DNA of 64,000 nt from an uncultured Dehalococcoidia bacterium (GCA_951812825.1 OX638324.1:192977-256976), one strand, 5' to 3'; counted from the first letter of the stretch, positions 48,719 through 58,301 are shown. Numbers and translations are program-made. The notes: generated from the letters alone by a model not told the origin.

Positions 48719-50023
48719 CTACTCCGGCAGGCTGAAATTGGGGGAGGGTGCATGGGAAAATGCGTCGGGCCAAAGCATTCTTGCCAAGTCTTCAGCCCCC
48801 CTGATGTTCCAGTATGAGAGGGTGGTGTAGTGCTTGCTTTCAACCACGTGGACCTGGTTGTTCAAGATTGCAGGCACGTTGGCCAGGGCCTCGTTGGAAA
48901 GCAGGCTCGTCTTGAACTCTTCCGCGCCGAATTCCACGGGCTGTGGGATGATTATTGCCTCCGGGTCCATGGCAATGATTCCCTCCAGACTCGTTATCTG
49001 ATTACCGTCTATGCCAGCTTCTTCAGCGGCGTTGATCCCCCCGGCCGCAACTATGACGCCGCCCTCTGTTGAGTCGCCGCCTGCTGTCCACAGGTTATCC
49101 GAATACTGGGTCAGTGCCAACACCCTGGGCTTGGGCTCCGCGGCCGCGGTCACTGTTACAAGCGATTCGTACCGCTCCCGCACCTCCGCTGCAAACTCCA
49201 AAGCCCGTTCTTCTTCGCCGAGGATATAGCCCGTCAGAAGGATGTTGTTTATGCGGGCCTCCGCGTCGTGCTGCAGCTCCGTCTGGACTACGGGAATTCC
49301 CACACGGCCGAGAGCTTCAATTCCATCCGCCGCAAAGAAGGGGCTAGTCACCAGTACGTCCGGGTCCTGCGCAATGATGGTCTCCGGGTCTCGCGTGATT
49401 TCCGGCTTTTCCTGGATCAGCTGATAAACATTGGAGTAGGTTGCGTCCTTGCTGAAGCTACCTACGGCAACCAGCCTCTCAACGGGGACAAGGGCAAGAA
49501 TAACTTCGTCGTGACCAATGGAAGCGCCAATTATGCGTTCGGGCTTGGCAGGAATGGTTACCAGGCCGTTCAATCCCTCGACTTCGCGCGGCCAACCGAA
49601 GTTGGTCGCGTCTACGATGCCGGAGACTTCGGCATAGGCTTCGACGATTGGGGCTGGCGTTGGTTCTGGTATGGGCGTTTCGGTAGGAGCGGCAGTTGGA
49701 GGTGGAGGCGTCGGCGACGGTGTCGCCTGCGTAGGTGTCGGTGTTGCGGTTGTCGCAGGCGTTTGTGTTGATGGAGTAGGCGTGGGTGTCGGAGCTTGTG
49801 TGGAGGGAGAGTGCGGTTGCGTTCGTTCCTGCGTTGGAGTAGACGTTGCCGCCGTGGGCGCCGGCGTAGGCTGTGGAGCCGTTGGCGCCGCGGTGGGCGC
49901 AACTGTGGGGGCAGGCTCGAGGGGAGAGGTAGGTGTAGGCGTCTCGGAGGAGCAGGCTGCGAACCATATGGTTAACAGGATGCCCAATAATACTGGGATG
50001 ACGGAAATTCGACGAATTGACAT
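48719..50023 (-). CDS. btuF: Corrinoid ABC substrate-binding lipoprotein
   Basis: The 434-residue lipoprotein has a signal with lipobox WFAACSS, then ~100 residues of Thr/Pro/Ala linker (about 25-130). A BtuF/FecB-like domain follows, with PKPERIIGASIGHDEVIL at its start and QDPDVLVTS. The linker would lift the binding domain far from the membrane, as in Gram-positive or single-membrane-type cells, and may be glycosylated. AAAGGAG precedes the ATG. Corrinoid specificity is inferred from the riboswitch and operon. Confidence 0.9.
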   Translation of the reverse strand: MSIRRISVIPVLLGILLTIWFAACSSETPTPTSPLEPAPTVAPTAAPTAPQPTPAPTAATSTPTQERTQPHSPSTQAPTPTPTPSTQTPATTATPTPTQATPSPTPPPPTAAPTETPIPEPTPAPIVEAYAEVSGIVDATNFGWPREVEGLNGLVTIPAKPERIIGASIGHDEVILALVPVERLVAVGSFSKDATYSNVYQLIQEKPEITRDPETIIAQDPDVLVTSPFFAADGIEALGRVGIPVVQTELQHDAEARINNILLTGYILGEEERALEFAAEVRERYESLVTVTAAAEPKPRVLALTQYSDNLWTAGGDSTEGGVIVAAGGINAAEEAGIDGNQITSLEGIIAMDPEAIIIPQPVEFGAEEFKTSLLSNEALANVPAILNNQVHVVESKHYTTLSYWNIRGAEDLARMLWPDAFSHAPSPNFSLPE

Positions 50024-50048
50024 GGAGACTCCTTTCAGACGCTTTGTC

Positions 50049-51128
50049 TCATAGCGAGTATGCCTGTCGCTTGTTCTTGATCAGCAGGAATATGAAGAAG
50101 GGAGCGCCAACGAAGGCGGCCAGGACGCCCACCCGGAATTCCGCCGGCTGGATGATGGTCCTGGCTACGGTATCGGCCAGAAGGACGAACACGGCTCCTC
50201 CGACGGCGCTCATGGGCACCAGCACCCGGTGGTCGGGGCCCAACATCAGTCGTAATACATGAGGCGTTACCAAGCCCACAAATGCGATGGTCCCGCTGAC
50301 AGCGACGGCTGCACCGGTGGCCATGGCCGCAGCGGCCAGCAGAATAATCCTGGTGGGACCTACGCGTACGCCCATGGAACGGGCTTCATCGTCGCCGAGC
50401 ATCAGTAGATTTAGGTCTCTGGTCATCAGCAGAATTACGAAGATTCCGACCAGGATGAATGGGCCGGCGATTTGTACGTGCTCCCAGGTCCGGGAATCGA
50501 GTCCACCCGCCAGCCAGAAGAGGATCTCTCTCAGGGCTTCGTTGTCCGGCAGGATGATGATAATGGCGGAAACGACGGCTCCGAGGAACGCGTTGACCGC
50601 CACACCCGCGAGCAGCAGCGTGGCCATGGAAAACCGGCCGCCTACAGCCGCAATGCCGTAAACCAGAAAGCATGCGGCCATGGCTCCCACGAATGCGAAC
50701 ACGGGGAGAGCCAGAAAGAACGCTCCGGTGGCTCCAATGGCTATGGCCGCCACAGCTCCCACCGCGCCGCCCGCCGAAACCCCTATGATGCCGGGGTCTG
50801 CCATAGGGTTGCGAAATAGTCCCTGCATGGTTGCCCCGGCAACTCCAAGGGCCATGCCCACGCATGCCCCGACTACTATTCGGGGGAGACGGATCTGTTC
50901 GATTACCAGCTGTTCAGTCCGTCCAAACTCCCCAAAATCGAGTCTGACGGACGAGAGAATTATGGAAGCAACGTGGCTGACGGGAATCTCAACGGGACCG
51001 AGGCTCAGGGATAGTAGGGCTGCGCCGAGAACCAGCAGGCCCAGAATCCCGGACCCAACCGCAAGCCGCGCGGCAACGCCCGCTTGGCGGTAGGTCTGAA
51101 TCCTGTCGAGCCCAATAGCTCTTAACAA
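50049..51128 (-). CDS. btuC: Cobalamin ABC transporter permease
   Basis: The permease has about ten helices and the FecCD motifs RLPRIVVGACVGMALGVAGA, FRNPMADPGIIGVSAGG and SGTIAFVGLVTPHVLRL. The start is set at TTG 51128 because GGAGG (51134-51138) lies five bases upstream and the upstream frame runs through the riboswitch and terminator. This gives a normal ~359 residues. The ribosome-binding site lies in the 3' arm of the attenuator hairpin, so initiation is also controlled by it. It is the first gene of the minus-arm operon, 25 bp before btuF. Confidence 0.92.
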   Translation of the reverse strand: MLRAIGLDRIQTYRQAGVAARLAVGSGILGLLVLGAALLSLSLGPVEIPVSHVASIILSSVRLDFGEFGRTEQLVIEQIRLPRIVVGACVGMALGVAGATMQGLFRNPMADPGIIGVSAGGAVGAVAAIAIGATGAFFLALPVFAFVGAMAACFLVYGIAAVGGRFSMATLLLAGVAVNAFLGAVVSAIIIILPDNEALREILFWLAGGLDSRTWEHVQIAGPFILVGIFVILLMTRDLNLLMLGDDEARSMGVRVGPTRIILLAAAAMATGAAVAVSGTIAFVGLVTPHVLRLMLGPDHRVLVPMSAVGGAVFVLLADTVARTIIQPAEFRVGVLAAFVGAPFFIFLLIKNKRQAYSL

Positions 51129-51159
51129 AAACACCTCCGGCTTCTCTCCGCCGGAGGCT
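51127..51159 (-). terminator. Riboswitch attenuator hairpin covering the btuC ribosome-binding site
   Basis: On the minus strand a GC-rich stem (GCCTCCGGC with GCCGGAGG, eight pairs plus a G-U) with an 8-base loop is followed by GTTTTTG. This is an intrinsic terminator. Its 3' arm contains the GGAGG and the T-run touches the TTG start of btuC, so folding would stop both transcription and translation. Confidence 0.88.
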
Positions 51160-51230
51160 TTAGTGTCGCTCTTGTCGGGCCTATCCCCGAAACTTGAGGG
51201 ACCCTCTCTTATGCGGAGAGTGGTCACCTT

Positions 51231-51392
51231 CCGTTCAGGCAGGTCTCCTGGCTTGCGGGTTAATTTACCTGGCCTCACCCTTCCCATCAGAATGCCGATA
51301 GTGGGTTTCGACCCTCAACCCCGCTTACAGTGGCGCTACCACGGCGGATTTTCACCGCCTTCCCTATTCTCCCTAGGTGGGCACCTGAACGG
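51231..51392 (-). promoter_or_regulatory. Cobalamin (B12) riboswitch
   Basis: The minus-strand RNA shows the conserved AATAGGGAA, the GGTGAAAATCCGCC segment, GCGCCACTGTAA, and the B12 box AGCCAGGAGACCTGCC. P1 is a perfect nine-base pairing of CCGTTCAGG (51384-51392) with CCTGAACGG (51231-51239). It lies between a consensus promoter and the attenuator, and controls the eight-gene minus arm. Cobalamin binding should favour the terminator. Confidence 0.96.
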
Positions 51393-51421
51393 GCAGTGGC
51401 TCTATATCTATTCTATCGGTG

Positions 51422-51450
51422 ATGATATGCCGCCCATTGGGGGCTGTCAA
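51422..51450 (-). promoter_or_regulatory. Sigma70-type promoter of the B12 operon
   Basis: On the minus strand TTGACA (51445-51450), a 17-bp spacer and TATCAT (51422-51427) place the start about 20-25 bases before riboswitch P1. This is the best promoter in the window. Confidence 0.8.
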
Positions 51451-51657
51451 GAGGTGATGTCCACTCGTAGAGTGCATAGGCAATGGGCGCATCACGTCGT
51501 GAGGTTTTACTTCACCACTTGCGGAGAGACGCTCTTTATCCGACTATTGGCGGGTTGTGAATGAAGTCAGACAGCTCTGCATAGGTTCGTTTCGGCGCCT
51601 TGAAAGCTCAGATGTAGACCGATCCGTTCCAAGTGATTTGCCGGTGAGCGACTGTTT

Positions 51658-52620
51658 ATGTTTACTACGTGGCTGGACGGTCTATCTCTGAACGCCCTCA
51701 TGTTGCTTTTGGCGGTATTGCTGGATCTGCTTCTTCCGGAACCCCCCTCAAAGGTGCACCCTGTGGTCTGGATGGGGCTCACCATTGATTTGCTGAAGCG
51801 TCTTACCCCACAGAAGCCCATTCTGACCTTTCTCTACGGCTGCATCATCGGCGTTGTTGTCGTGGCCTTGTGTACTGCAATCGCCTACGTGGTCGCAGAT
51901 CTATTTAGGGCAGCCGGTGCGGCTGTTTACGTGGTGGGTGGAGCTTTGATCCTTCGAACAACGTTCACCGTGAGGGGGCTGACATCGGCTGCCAACGGTG
52001 TTCGTCATGCTCTGAAGCAAGACCGTTTGGATGAAGCTCGCGAAGGTTTGAAACACCTGGTGAGTCGAGATGCATCCATCCTATCCACCCCGCTGGTGGC
52101 CGCCGCGGCCATAGAATCGGTGGCCGAAAATACCACCGACAGCTACGTTGCTCCGTGGCTGGCATTCGCCATCTTCGGCATACCGGGGGCTATGGCTTAT
52201 CGGGCAATCAACACTCTGGACAGCATGCTGGGGCATCGTGGCAAGTATGAATATCTGGGTAAGGCGTCCGCTCGTCTCGACGACGTGGCGAACTTGATTC
52301 CGGCGCGAATTAGTGCGCTGCTTACTCTGGCAGCCGGCGCACTTTCTCGCCTTCCTGTCGCCTTGGGGTGGAAGATTCTCTTGAGAGACCGTAATCTGAC
52401 TGCCAGTCCAAACGCGGGATGGACCATGAGCGCTATGGCCGGTCTGTTGGGAAGCCGATTGGAAAAGGTTGGCCACTATTGCCTGGGTTGGGGAATGCCG
52501 GAGCCGAAAGTCGAGGACATCAGCAAAGCCGTGCGCGTAGCGAAGATTACGGCCATTCTAGGACTTGTGACCGCCTTGGGGCTGCTTGTCGCGCGTCATG
52601 CTATAGTTGCGCTGACTTGA
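51658..52620 (+). CDS. cbiB: Adenosylcobinamide-phosphate synthase
   Basis: The 320-residue membrane enzyme has LLLPEPPSKVHPVVWMG, AIESVAENTTDSYVAPWLA, YRAINTLDSMLGHRGKYEYL and SPNAGWTMSAMAG, all CbiB/CobD hallmarks. It attaches aminopropanol phosphate to cobyric acid. It is the first gene of the plus arm, diverging from the riboswitch operon. No clear riboswitch is seen on this strand. cobD follows after 13 bases. Confidence 0.95.
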   Translation: MFTTWLDGLSLNALMLLLAVLLDLLLPEPPSKVHPVVWMGLTIDLLKRLTPQKPILTFLYGCIIGVVVVALCTAIAYVVADLFRAAGAAVYVVGGALILRTTFTVRGLTSAANGVRHALKQDRLDEAREGLKHLVSRDASILSTPLVAAAAIESVAENTTDSYVAPWLAFAIFGIPGAMAYRAINTLDSMLGHRGKYEYLGKASARLDDVANLIPARISALLTLAAGALSRLPVALGWKILLRDRNLTASPNAGWTMSAMAGLLGSRLEKVGHYCLGWGMPEPKVEDISKAVRVAKITAILGLVTALGLLVARHAIVALT

Positions 52621-52633
52621 GCCGGAGGTGAAT

Positions 52634-53692
52634 GTGACTACGGTACACGGTGGCTTGGACACGGCGGAGCTGCGAGGCTTGGGCCTCATGCCCGAGCAGT
52701 TGCTGGACTTCAGCTCCAACATCAACCCCTTGGGAATCTCCCGGCGGGTTCGGGAGGCCGCTTCCCGGGCCAACTTGTCCGCTTATCCGGACCGCCATTG
52801 CCTTGAGCTGCGAGAGGCTTTGGCAGCGCGTTTGGACGTCAGCATTGACAATATCCTGGTGGGCAACGGCTCCGTGCAGCTTATACATCTTCTAGCCCGC
52901 GCCCGCCTGAGCCCCGTTCAGTCGTGCCTCATCTTTGCCCCAACATTCGGCGAATACGAAGAGGCGGCAACCCTCGCTGGCGGGGGAGTGCATACTGTTC
53001 AGGCTAAAGAAGCTGATGGATTCCGCTGGTCCATCGATACTGCCACTCGTGCCATTAAGCGCATCCGTCCCAGCCTGGTGTTCCTCTGTAACCCCAACAA
53101 TCCCACGGGCGTATTCCTTGACTGTGAGGAAGTGAAGAGAATTCGTGATGCTATGGGAAGAAACGGACTGCTGGTTCTTGACGACTCTTATTCGGCACTG
53201 GCGGACCGCCCGTGGAACGCCATTCCTCTCCTCGACCTTGGCAGCGTAACAATTCTGCGCTCTATGACCAAGGAACACGCCCTTGCGGGTGTAAGACTGG
53301 GCTATATGATCGCCAAGGCAAATGTTATCTCTGCAACAGCGAGACTTCAACCGGCGTGGAGCGTGAACGACGTGGCACAAGCCGCCGGACTAGCGGCTCT
53401 CAGGGATGATGACCACATCGAAGCCGCAAGAAAAGTTGTCGCTGAATCCAAGGCATATCTATACCATGAATTGAATGCGCTGGGCCTTCCGGTATGGCCT
53501 TCCGCCGCCAACTTTCTGTTGGTGCGGGTTGGTAAAGGGGCCAAGGTCAGGAGCGCCTTACTGAAGAAGCGCGTAGTGGTACGCGATTGCACTTCATTCG
53601 GACTGCCAGAGCACATTCGGATTGCGGTCCGGCGACCTGAGGAGTGCCAGAGACTCATACAGTCGCTGAGGGAAGTGTTGGGCAATGAATAA
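52634..53692 (+). CDS. cobD: Threonine-phosphate decarboxylase (PLP)
   Basis: The 352-residue class I aminotransferase-fold enzyme has HGGLDTAELRGLG, DFSSNINPLG at the N-terminus, CNPNNPTG, LDDSYSALA and the PLP lysine in RSMTKEHALAGVRLGY. It makes aminopropanol phosphate from L-threonine phosphate for the cobamide side chain. A histidinol-phosphate aminotransferase role is less likely given the neighbours. GTG 52634 has GGAGG five bases upstream; GTG 52628 would overlap that box. Its end overlaps cobQ by eight bases. Confidence 0.92.
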   Translation: MTTVHGGLDTAELRGLGLMPEQLLDFSSNINPLGISRRVREAASRANLSAYPDRHCLELREALAARLDVSIDNILVGNGSVQLIHLLARARLSPVQSCLIFAPTFGEYEEAATLAGGGVHTVQAKEADGFRWSIDTATRAIKRIRPSLVFLCNPNNPTGVFLDCEEVKRIRDAMGRNGLLVLDDSYSALADRPWNAIPLLDLGSVTILRSMTKEHALAGVRLGYMIAKANVISATARLQPAWSVNDVAQAAGLAALRDDDHIEAARKVVAESKAYLYHELNALGLPVWPSAANFLLVRVGKGAKVRSALLKKRVVVRDCTSFGLPEHIRIAVRRPEECQRLIQSLREVLGNE

Positions 53693-55214
53693 CGGCAGCC
53701 CTGCAAAGATCATCATGGTCCAGGGCACCTCGTCCCACGCGGGAAAGTCCATCTTGGCTACGGCTCTTTGCCGCATCTTCGCCCGGGACGGACTGCAAGT
53801 CGCCCCGTTCAAGGCCCAAAACATGTCCCTGAACTCGTTTGCAACCCCGGACGGTGGGGAGATTGGCCGTTCCCAGGCGGTCCAGTCAGCGGCGGCCATG
53901 ACGGCGCCCAGGGTTGAGATGAACCCCCTACTGCTCAAGCCAGAGGGGGACAATCGCTCCCAGGTGGTACTCATGGGCAGGCCCCATGCCGTCAAGTCGG
54001 CTCGAGACTACTACAAGATGAAACCCCGCATATGGAATACGGTGACTGCCGCCCTGGACCGTTTGCGCGCGGAGTATGACGTGATCGTAATCGAAGGGGC
54101 AGGAAGTCCTGCCGAGGTCAACCTGAAGCAGCACGACATTGTCAATATGAGGGTTGCCCTTCATTCAGGCGCCCCCGTCCTGCTGGTTGGCGACATCGAC
54201 CGGGGCGGTGTGTTCGCGCAGCTGGTCGGCACCATGGTCCTGCTGGAGCCAGAGGAGAGAGCGCTGGTGAAGGGTCTCGTCATCAACAAGTTTCGGGGCG
54301 ACTCGTCCCTGCTCACCGATGGCCTCGACTTCCTTGAGAGACACACCGGGACTCCGGTTGCCGGTGTTATTCCTTACTTTACGGACATCCACATTGCCGA
54401 GGAGGACTCTCTGGGGCTCGTTTCCGAAGGTGGCATCGCGGAAGAGGCAGCAGTGGACGTGGCCGTTATCCGATTACCCCACATCGCAAACTTCGACGAT
54501 TTTGACCCGCTTGTTCATGAGCCTTCGGTCCACGTTCGCTACGCGGGGCGGGTGGAGGATTACGGAGACCCTGACCTTGTGATTATCCCAGGAAGTAAGA
54601 CCACAGTGGCAGATCTGGACTGGCTACGCTCCATGAGACTAGACGAGAGTATTCTGGCTTCGCACCGCAAGGGGGTCCCTGTAGTCGGCATCTGCGCGGG
54701 GTATCAGATTCTTGGCAATAGGCTCTTTGACCCTGACGGAGTTGAATCTCCCCGGTCCGAAACGGCAGGACTGGGGCTGCTACCAACGTCGACCACGTTC
54801 CTGAGCCAAAAATCAGCCCATCAGGTGAAAGGTAGAGTGGCTGCGGGCAAGGGAATGCTGAGCGGCTGCGAAGGCTCTGAAGTTATCGCCTACGAGATTC
54901 ACATGGGTTCCACCGCGTCCCACGGACTGGCTAGTCCATTCAACATTGAATCTCGATCAGGCCGCACTGTGAGTTTGCCAGACGGCTCTATGGACCCGGA
55001 GGGTATGACCGTGGGCACGTACCTTCACGGACTCTTCCACAACCGAGCAGTCCGACGGTCAATTCTTGAATGTGCGGCCCGGCAAAAAGGAGTGGCTCTC
55101 CCCCCTTCCAACACAAATATCGAGCCAAGCGTGGAATACGACAAACTGGCGGCATTGGTGAGTGAACACTTGGACATGGACCTGGTCTATCGGGTCACAG
55201 GCTTGGCTCGATAA
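53685..55214 (+). CDS. cobQ: Cobyric acid synthase
   Basis: The 509-residue enzyme starts with a dethiobiotin-synthetase-like ATPase (VQGTSSHAGKS, PFKAQNMSLNS, VIEGAGSPAEVNL). It ends in a triad glutamine amidotransferase domain with Cys in VGICAGYQILG and His in YLHGLFHN. It amidates cobyrinic acid a,c-diamide to cobyric acid. That de novo-type step here may serve salvage of less amidated precursors, because no earlier ring genes are in the window. Confidence 0.96.
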   Translation: MNNGSPAKIIMVQGTSSHAGKSILATALCRIFARDGLQVAPFKAQNMSLNSFATPDGGEIGRSQAVQSAAAMTAPRVEMNPLLLKPEGDNRSQVVLMGRPHAVKSARDYYKMKPRIWNTVTAALDRLRAEYDVIVIEGAGSPAEVNLKQHDIVNMRVALHSGAPVLLVGDIDRGGVFAQLVGTMVLLEPEERALVKGLVINKFRGDSSLLTDGLDFLERHTGTPVAGVIPYFTDIHIAEEDSLGLVSEGGIAEEAAVDVAVIRLPHIANFDDFDPLVHEPSVHVRYAGRVEDYGDPDLVIIPGSKTTVADLDWLRSMRLDESILASHRKGVPVVGICAGYQILGNRLFDPDGVESPRSETAGLGLLPTSTTFLSQKSAHQVKGRVAAGKGMLSGCEGSEVIAYEIHMGSTASHGLASPFNIESRSGRTVSLPDGSMDPEGMTVGTYLHGLFHNRAVRRSILECAARQKGVALPPSNTNIEPSVEYDKLAALVSEHLDMDLVYRVTGLAR

Positions 55215-55239
55215 GGGTTTGCTCAGCCTACCACTCCGT

Positions 55240-56817
55240 CTATGTTTCGAATCTGCCCCGCCTCAAGGCCCTACCGGCCAGAGCGCCTGTGTGCTGCCCA
55301 TCCGCCACCACCACTTTGCCATTGACCACCACGTAGCTGATTCCTATGGGAAACTGCTTGGGTTGGTTTCGGGTAGCAGGAGAATCAACCGTATTGGGGT
55401 CGAACACCACCAGGTCGGCCTTGAATCCATCCCGCAGAAGTCCCCGGTCAGGTATGCCTAACCGCTGGGCAGGGAAGGAAGTCATCTTGCGAACGGCGTC
55501 CGGCAGGGACATCCCGCCTTCCTCCCTCACGAACTTCCCCAGCACGGTTGGGAAGGTGCCGTAGGTGCGGGGGCTTGGAAAGTCCCCCAACAACACACCG
55601 TCACTTCCAATCATGGAGAGGGGATGGTTGATGAACTTAGGCAGTGTCATGCCGTTCGTCCCCGCCATTACGTAGCACACTTGCAGATCTTCCTCCAGCA
55701 GCAGGTCACACATCGCGTCCAAGGGGTCTTTTCCCATGAGGGACGCTGTTTCGGATATGGTCTTTCCTTCGAACCTGTGATTGTGGGGCCTCTTGAAATA
55801 GGTAAGCCACATCTCATCGTAGGAAACCACGCCGGGCTTGATCTCCTCCTTCAAGCGGTCTCGGCCTTCACGGGAGGCGAGCACCTGCTTCTGACGCTCC
55901 GGCCCACCGTCCATGGTCCACTGGGGAAACAGGATGGTGAGCCGCGTGCTGCCGTATAGGGATGGGAACATGTCAAAGGTTACGTCTACGCCATCGTCGC
56001 GACTCCTTTCCACCAGTTCGAGAATCTCCTCCGCTCCGCCGGGATGCCGCTTCTGCTGGGACAGATGGGTAATGTGGCTCGGAATCTCCCCGTAACGACC
56101 AATGTCTATGGCTTCCCGCAAGGGGTCCAGATACTGGTCGCCCAACGTATTCCTCACGTGGGTGTGGTATATGCCGCCCAGTCGAGCCGCTTCTTTGGAA
56201 AGCTCAATCAGTTCCTGGGTGGTAGCGTAGCTTCCGGGAGGATAGTCCAAGCCTGTCGAGATCCCGTAGGCTCCTTCCTCCATACCCTCCCTGAGGATGG
56301 CTTTCATGTTCTCCAGGTCTGCTCCGGAGGCCGGTTTGTCCTTCCAACCAGTGGTTGCGATGCGCAGAGGCGAGTTCCCGATTATGTATGCCACGTTCAC
56401 CGCTACCTTGTTGTCGAACATCGCGAGATATTCCGCCACGGTAGACCATCTGCCCGGGAGAGGCGGGTCGCCGTCCAGGCCGGAGTTGAGTTCAACGAAG
56501 CGAAGGAAGTCCTGGTGGCTGCGGAACGGGGCGTAGGAGTTACCATCGATGCCAATTAGCTCCGTGGTAACGCCCTGCATTACTTTAGGCTCGTGCTGCG
56601 GCTGGCTCAACATCACCAGACCGGAATGGGCGTGCATGTCGACAAAACCGGGGCATACCACTTTCCCCGAAGCGTCAATTCGCCCTATGGCCTCTACCTG
56701 CGAAACATCGCCCCTAAGGACGCGCACCTTCTCTCCCTCTATTCCCACGGCGCCGTAGAAGCCGGGACTGCCCGTCCCGTCGATTATCATCCCCTTCTCA
56801 ACTATCAGATCCAGCAT
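55240..56817 (-). CDS. D-aminoacylase/N-acyl-D-amino-acid deacylase family
   Basis: The 525-residue amidohydrolase has the N-terminal VVCPGFVDMHAHSG (HxH), HTHVRN, HITHLSQQ, and a metal Asp in MIGSDGVLLGDF. The Cys ligand of classical D-aminoacylases (GNCGFS) is replaced by an Asp in IGIDGNSYAP, typical of a large environmental subgroup. It may hydrolyse N-acyl amino acids or imides rather than D-amino acid derivatives. GGAGG precedes the ATG. It is a single gene, convergent to cobQ. Confidence 0.88.
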   Translation of the reverse strand: MLDLIVEKGMIIDGTGSPGFYGAVGIEGEKVRVLRGDVSQVEAIGRIDASGKVVCPGFVDMHAHSGLVMLSQPQHEPKVMQGVTTELIGIDGNSYAPFRSHQDFLRFVELNSGLDGDPPLPGRWSTVAEYLAMFDNKVAVNVAYIIGNSPLRIATTGWKDKPASGADLENMKAILREGMEEGAYGISTGLDYPPGSYATTQELIELSKEAARLGGIYHTHVRNTLGDQYLDPLREAIDIGRYGEIPSHITHLSQQKRHPGGAEEILELVERSRDDGVDVTFDMFPSLYGSTRLTILFPQWTMDGGPERQKQVLASREGRDRLKEEIKPGVVSYDEMWLTYFKRPHNHRFEGKTISETASLMGKDPLDAMCDLLLEEDLQVCYVMAGTNGMTLPKFINHPLSMIGSDGVLLGDFPSPRTYGTFPTVLGKFVREEGGMSLPDAVRKMTSFPAQRLGIPDRGLLRDGFKADLVVFDPNTVDSPATRNQPKQFPIGISYVVVNGKVVVADGQHTGALAGRALRRGRFET

Positions 56818-56871
56818 GCATCCTCCTGCTTCAAAGCATTGTTGACCGATGTACTGACTGTTCTCCAGGCA

Positions 56872-58290
56872 TCACATATAGGCTCCCATCCGCAGCACCT
56901 TCAGAAAGTTTGTAGGAACTCGCGCTGCCAGAGGGGAAGAACCTACCACGATTATCTTGTCGTCGAGATTAGCGAGGCCCTTCTCCAAAAGCACTCTTTC
57001 TATGACTCCGTAGGAGTCCACCGTAACCTGGGGCAGGTCCGCCAGTACCGGCACCACTCCCCACCACAACTTCAGTCTCCGCGCTATTCGCTCGTTCTTA
57101 GTCAGTGCCAGAATCGGTACGGCGGGCCTGGATTTGGAAACCCGATGAGCGGTCACGCCCGAACGAGTAAGAACCGCAATGGCGTGGGCCTTCAGGCCGT
57201 CGGCCAGGCTGCAAGCGGCTCGCGCCACGGCTTCGGATTCCTGGACTGATCTGCCGGTTACGTCCGTTTCCTCCGGTACGTACACCTCCAGGGTCTTATC
57301 GATTATCCGCGACATTACCATCGCAGCCTCAACAGGGTGCGAGCCGATGGCCGTCTCTCCGCTTAGCATTACGGCGTCGGCGCCTTCCCACACGGCGTTC
57401 GCCACGTCTGAGACCTCCGCCCTCGTTGGCCGAGTGTCATTGATCATTGACTCCAACATCTGAGTGGCGACTATTGAAATCTTGCCCTTCTGCCTGGCCC
57501 TGCTGATGATGGTCTTCTGCCAGACCGGCACCTCCTCCGGTGGAAGCTCCACGCCCATATCGCCTCGTGCTACCATCACCCCGTCGAAGGAGCTAAGAAT
57601 ACCTTCCAGGTTTTGGAGTGCCCTCGCCCTCTCAACCTTCGCAATAATGGGCACGCGCACTCGTTTTTCTCGCATGAGTTCTCGCAGAGGATTCGCATCA
57701 TCCCCGCTCCTCACAAAGCTCATTGCCACCCAATCGACTCCCATCTGCAGGCCGGCTTCGAGATCATTCCTGTCCTTCGCGGTAAACGTGGGAATGTCCA
57801 GGAAAACGCCGGGCAGGTTGATTCCCTGGTATGCGCCAAGCAGCCCGCCCTTCACCACGCGGCATCTAATGTCCTGCCCCTCGATGGATAGTACCTGGGC
57901 TTCCAGCCGACCGTCATCCAGCAGTACCCGGTTTCCCGGCGCGACAAAGCGGTGGATGTGAGGACTGGTGCTGCCGATTCTTCCTTCTTCGCTGGGTACC
58001 GGGTCGTGGGCGATTACAAAGTCAGAACCCGGCTCCAGTCCTAGAGGACCGCCCTCCCCCAAAGGGCCGGTGCGGATTCGGGGACCTTGAAGGTCCTGAA
58101 GCACAGCGACGTGCCGGTCCAGTGGATCGGCCGCTTCGCGCACCGTCCGAACGACATTGGCGTGGTCTTCGTGAGAGCCGTGGGAGAAATTGAGGCGGAC
58201 CACGTCCACGCCTGCCTCAACTAACTTGCCTATCTGCTCCGGGGAAGATGAGGCGGGGCCTATGGTAGCGACTATTTTTGTGGCGCGCAT
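56872..58290 (-). CDS. pyk: Pyruvate kinase
   Basis: The 472-residue enzyme has TKIVATIGPASSSPEQI and VVRLNFSHGSHEDH at the N-terminus, IIAKVERARAL with the catalytic Lys, MVARGDMGVELP, and ATQMLESMINDTRPTRAEVS. The C-terminal regulatory domain has VLTRSGVTAHRVSKSRP. It catalyses the last step of glycolysis. No Shine-Dalgarno sequence is seen; a TACAAT box ends about 11 bases before the ATG, so a nearly leaderless mRNA is possible. Confidence 0.96.
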   Translation of the reverse strand: MRATKIVATIGPASSSPEQIGKLVEAGVDVVRLNFSHGSHEDHANVVRTVREAADPLDRHVAVLQDLQGPRIRTGPLGEGGPLGLEPGSDFVIAHDPVPSEEGRIGSTSPHIHRFVAPGNRVLLDDGRLEAQVLSIEGQDIRCRVVKGGLLGAYQGINLPGVFLDIPTFTAKDRNDLEAGLQMGVDWVAMSFVRSGDDANPLRELMREKRVRVPIIAKVERARALQNLEGILSSFDGVMVARGDMGVELPPEEVPVWQKTIISRARQKGKISIVATQMLESMINDTRPTRAEVSDVANAVWEGADAVMLSGETAIGSHPVEAAMVMSRIIDKTLEVYVPEETDVTGRSVQESEAVARAACSLADGLKAHAIAVLTRSGVTAHRVSKSRPAVPILALTKNERIARRLKLWWGVVPVLADLPQVTVDSYGVIERVLLEKGLANLDDKIIVVGSSPLAARVPTNFLKVLRMGAYM

Positions 58291-58301
58291 AATGGAGCGT
58301 T

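Noticed and set aside
49479-50054. Gly/Val-rich and Arg/Pro-rich frames across the btuF linker
   Set aside because: They are alternate readings of the Thr/Pro codon repeats of the lipoprotein linker.
51129-51287. N-terminal extension of btuC from 51287
   Set aside because: It runs through the B12 riboswitch and terminator; the TTG at 51128 with GGAGG gives a normal-length permease.
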